A stretch of DNA of 64,000 bases from Nemertoderma westbladi (taxonomy: Eukaryota; Xenacoelomorpha; Nemertodermatida; Nemertodermatidae), in the NCBI GenBank assembly GCA_032718475.1, contig JAUCBJ010003741.1, forward strand, positions 16,902 through 80,901. The letters are read 5' to 3'. Below, piece by piece: positions 62,101 to 64,000 of this stretch. Numbering within the stretch: position 1 is the stretch's first letter; each line of letters begins with the position of its first letter. Both the position numbers and the translations under genes were made by a program. Below the pieces are notes generated by a model that made no database searches, had not been told where the DNA came from, and was given only the letters and a program-made list of their open reading frames with translations.

Positions 62101-64000
62101 TGGGAGGGAGCATGGGAGGGAGCGTGGGGGGGGGGGCGTGGGGGGGGAGCATGGAAGGGAGAGTGAGAGGGAGCGTGGAAGGGAGCGTGGGAGGGAGTGT
62201 GGAAGGGAGAGTGTGATGGAGCATGGGAGGGAGCATGGGATGGAGCGTGGAAGGGAGAGTGAGAGGGAGGGTGGGAGGGAGGGTGGGAGGGAGGGTGGGA
62301 GGGAGCGTGGAAGGGAGCGTGGGAGGGAGCGTGGGATGGAGCATGGGAGGGAGCGTGGGAGGGAGCGTGGGAGGGAGCGTGGGAGGGAGCGTGGGAGGGA
62401 GCGTGGGAGGGAGCGTGGGAGGGAGCGTGGGAGGGAGCATGGGAGGGAGCGTGGGGGGGGGGGGGCGTGGGGGGGAGCGTGGGAGGGAGCGTGGGATGGA
62501 GCATGGGAGGGAGCGTGGGAGGGAGCGTGGGAGGGAGCGTGGGAGGGAGCGTGGGAGGGAGCGTGGGAGGGAGCGTGGGAGGGAGCGTGGGAGGGAGCAT
62601 GGGAGGGAGCGTGGGGGGGGGGCGTGGGGGGGAGCGTGGAAGGGAGCGTGGGAGGGAGCGTGGAAGGGAGCGTGGGAGGGAGCGTGGGATGGAGCATGGG
62701 AGGGAGCGTGGAAGGGAGAGTGAGAGGGAGCGTGGGAGGGAGCATGGAAGGGAGCGTGGAAGAGAGCGTGGGAGGGAGCGTGGAAGAGGAGCGTGGGAGG
62801 GAGCGTGGGAGGGAGCATGGAAGGGAGAGTGAGAGGGAGCGTGGGAGGGAGCGTGGGAGGGAGCATGGAAGGGAGAGTGAGAGGGAGCGTGGGAGGGAGC
62901 GTGGGAGGGAGCGTGGGAGGGAGCGTGGGAGGGAGCGTGGGAGGGAGCGTGGGAGGGAGCATGGGAGGGAGCGTGGGGGGGGGGGCGTGGGGGGGAGCGT
63001 GGGAGGGAGCGTGGGATGGAGCATGGGAGGGAGCGTGGGACGGGAGCGTGGGAGGGAGCGTGGGAGGGAGCATGGGAGGGAGCGTGGGGGGGGGCGTGGG
63101 GGGGAGCGTGGGAGGGAGCGTGGGATGGAGCATGGGAGGGAGCGTGGGAGGGAGCGTGGGAGGGAGCATGGAAGGGAGAGTGAGAGGGAGCGTGGGAGGG
63201 AGCGTGGGAGGGAGCGTGGGAGGGAGCGTGGGAGGGAGCGTGGGAGGGAGCATGGGAGGGAGCGTGGGGGGGGGCGTGGGGGGGAGCGTGGGAGGGAGCG
63301 TGGGATGGAGCATGGGAGGGAGCGTGGGAGGGAGCGTGGGAGGGAGCGTGGGAGGGAGCGTGGGAGGGAGCGTGGGAGGGAGCGTGGGAGGGAGCGTGGG
63401 AGGGAGCGTGGGAGGGAGCATGGGAGGGAGCGTGGGGGGGGCCGTGGGGGGGAGCGTGGAAGGGAGCGTGGGAGGGAGCGTGGAAGGGAGCGTGGGAGGG
63501 AGCGTGGGATGGAGCATGGGAGGGAGCGTGGAAGGGAGAGTGAGAGGGAGCGTGGGAGGGAGCATGGAAGGGAGCGTGGAAGAGAGCGTGGGAGGGAGCG
63601 TGGAAGAGAGCGTGGGAGGGAGCGTGGGAGGGAGCATGGAAGGGAGAGTGAGAGGGAGCGTGGAAGAGAGCGTGGGAGGGAGCGTGGAAGAGAGCGTGGG
63701 AGGGAGCGTGGGAGGGAGCATGGAAGGGAGAGTGAGAGGGAGCGTGGGAGGGAGCGTGGGAGGGAGCATGGGAGGGAGCGTGGGAGGGAGCGTGGGAGGG
63801 AGCGTGCGAGGGAGCATGGAAGGGAGAGTGAGAGGGAGCGTGGAAGGGAGCGTGGGAGGGAGCATGGGAGGGAGTGCGGGAGGGAGTGTGGAAGAGAGCG
63901 TGGGAGGGAGCGTGGGAGGAGTGTGGAAGAGAGCGTGGGAGGGAGCGTGGGAGGGAGCATGGGATGGAGCGTGAAGGGAGAGTGAGAGGGAGGGTGGGAG
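59129..64000. repeat. 12-bp minisatellite, third block (to window end)
   Basis: About 4.9 kb of GGGAGGGAGCGT units after the gypsy element, still running at the window edge. The first five bases are the gypsy duplication. Variants here include long G runs (GGGGGGGGGGCGT) not seen in the first block, GGATGGAGCATGGG and GGAAGGGAGAGTGAGAGG phrases that repeat at several hundred base pairs (for example from 61.7 to 63.6 kb, at least five similar phrases). All frames are open on both strands up to 1,600 codons; no gene is supported. Confidence 0.97.

Noticed and set aside
59113-63960. 1,615-codon minus-strand open frame in the last minisatellite block
   Set aside because: Same reason: period 12 with all frames open; indels in G runs merely swap between repeat peptides.

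Overview
The window looks like accessory-rich nuclear DNA of an invertebrate animal. The evidence is two exons of a homeobox gene with GT-AG splice sites, a fragment of a replication-type histone H3 gene, and a full metazoan set of retroelements (NeSL-type, RTE-type, Ty3/gypsy, BEL/Pao, copia-like). There is nothing prokaryotic. I cannot name the phylum. About 25 kb of the 64 kb is tandem repeat, so most long open frames are by-products of arrays and not genes.

Layout: 1-8805 is a 48-bp satellite and 9147-10655 is its 51-bp relative. 12136-13010 is a 54-bp satellite and 13465-15003 a 15-bp one, which stops about 90 bp before the start codon of the first homeobox exon (15096-15317, eh1 repressor motif). 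The second homeobox exon (22755-23054) carries homeodomain residues 1-44 and stops at the classic 44/45 intron position. Its best family match is Dbx. Intron 1 (7.4 kb) holds a copia-like relic, a 7-bp GGGCCGT array, a histone H3 C-terminal fragment, and a NeSL-type retrotransposon (Ulp1-like protease, zinc finger, RT, restriction-like endonuclease) whose 3' end abuts the H3 fragment at codon 94. Intron 2 runs to the window edge (over 40 kb). It is a 12-bp GGGAGGGAGCGT minisatellite (23.07-27.08, 28.31-31.20 and 59.13-64 kb) interrupted by transposons.

The transposons are nested. A Ty3/gypsy element (31198-59128, minus strand) lies in the minisatellite with a GAGCG target duplication. A giant BEL/Pao element (34193-56936, minus strand) lies inside its pol with a CAAAG duplication. 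Inside the BEL gag is a nearly complete RTE-type element with an intact APE-RT frame (about 50626-53560), and a second, damaged RTE-type element (54605-56669) has replaced most of the BEL 5' LTR. Shorter near-identical copies of the intact RTE sit in the minisatellite (27080-28305) and in the NeSL endonuclease region (18532-18740), so this RTE moved recently.

Most unusual points: an imperfect 20-bp palindrome present 11 times, always in one orientation, only in the BEL internal region and readable in all three frames; a 1,255-codon ORF in the env position of the BEL element with three zinc knuckles and a region resembling DEDD 3'-5' exonucleases; a tRNA-like pol III promoter inside the BEL LTR; and the H3/NeSL junction.
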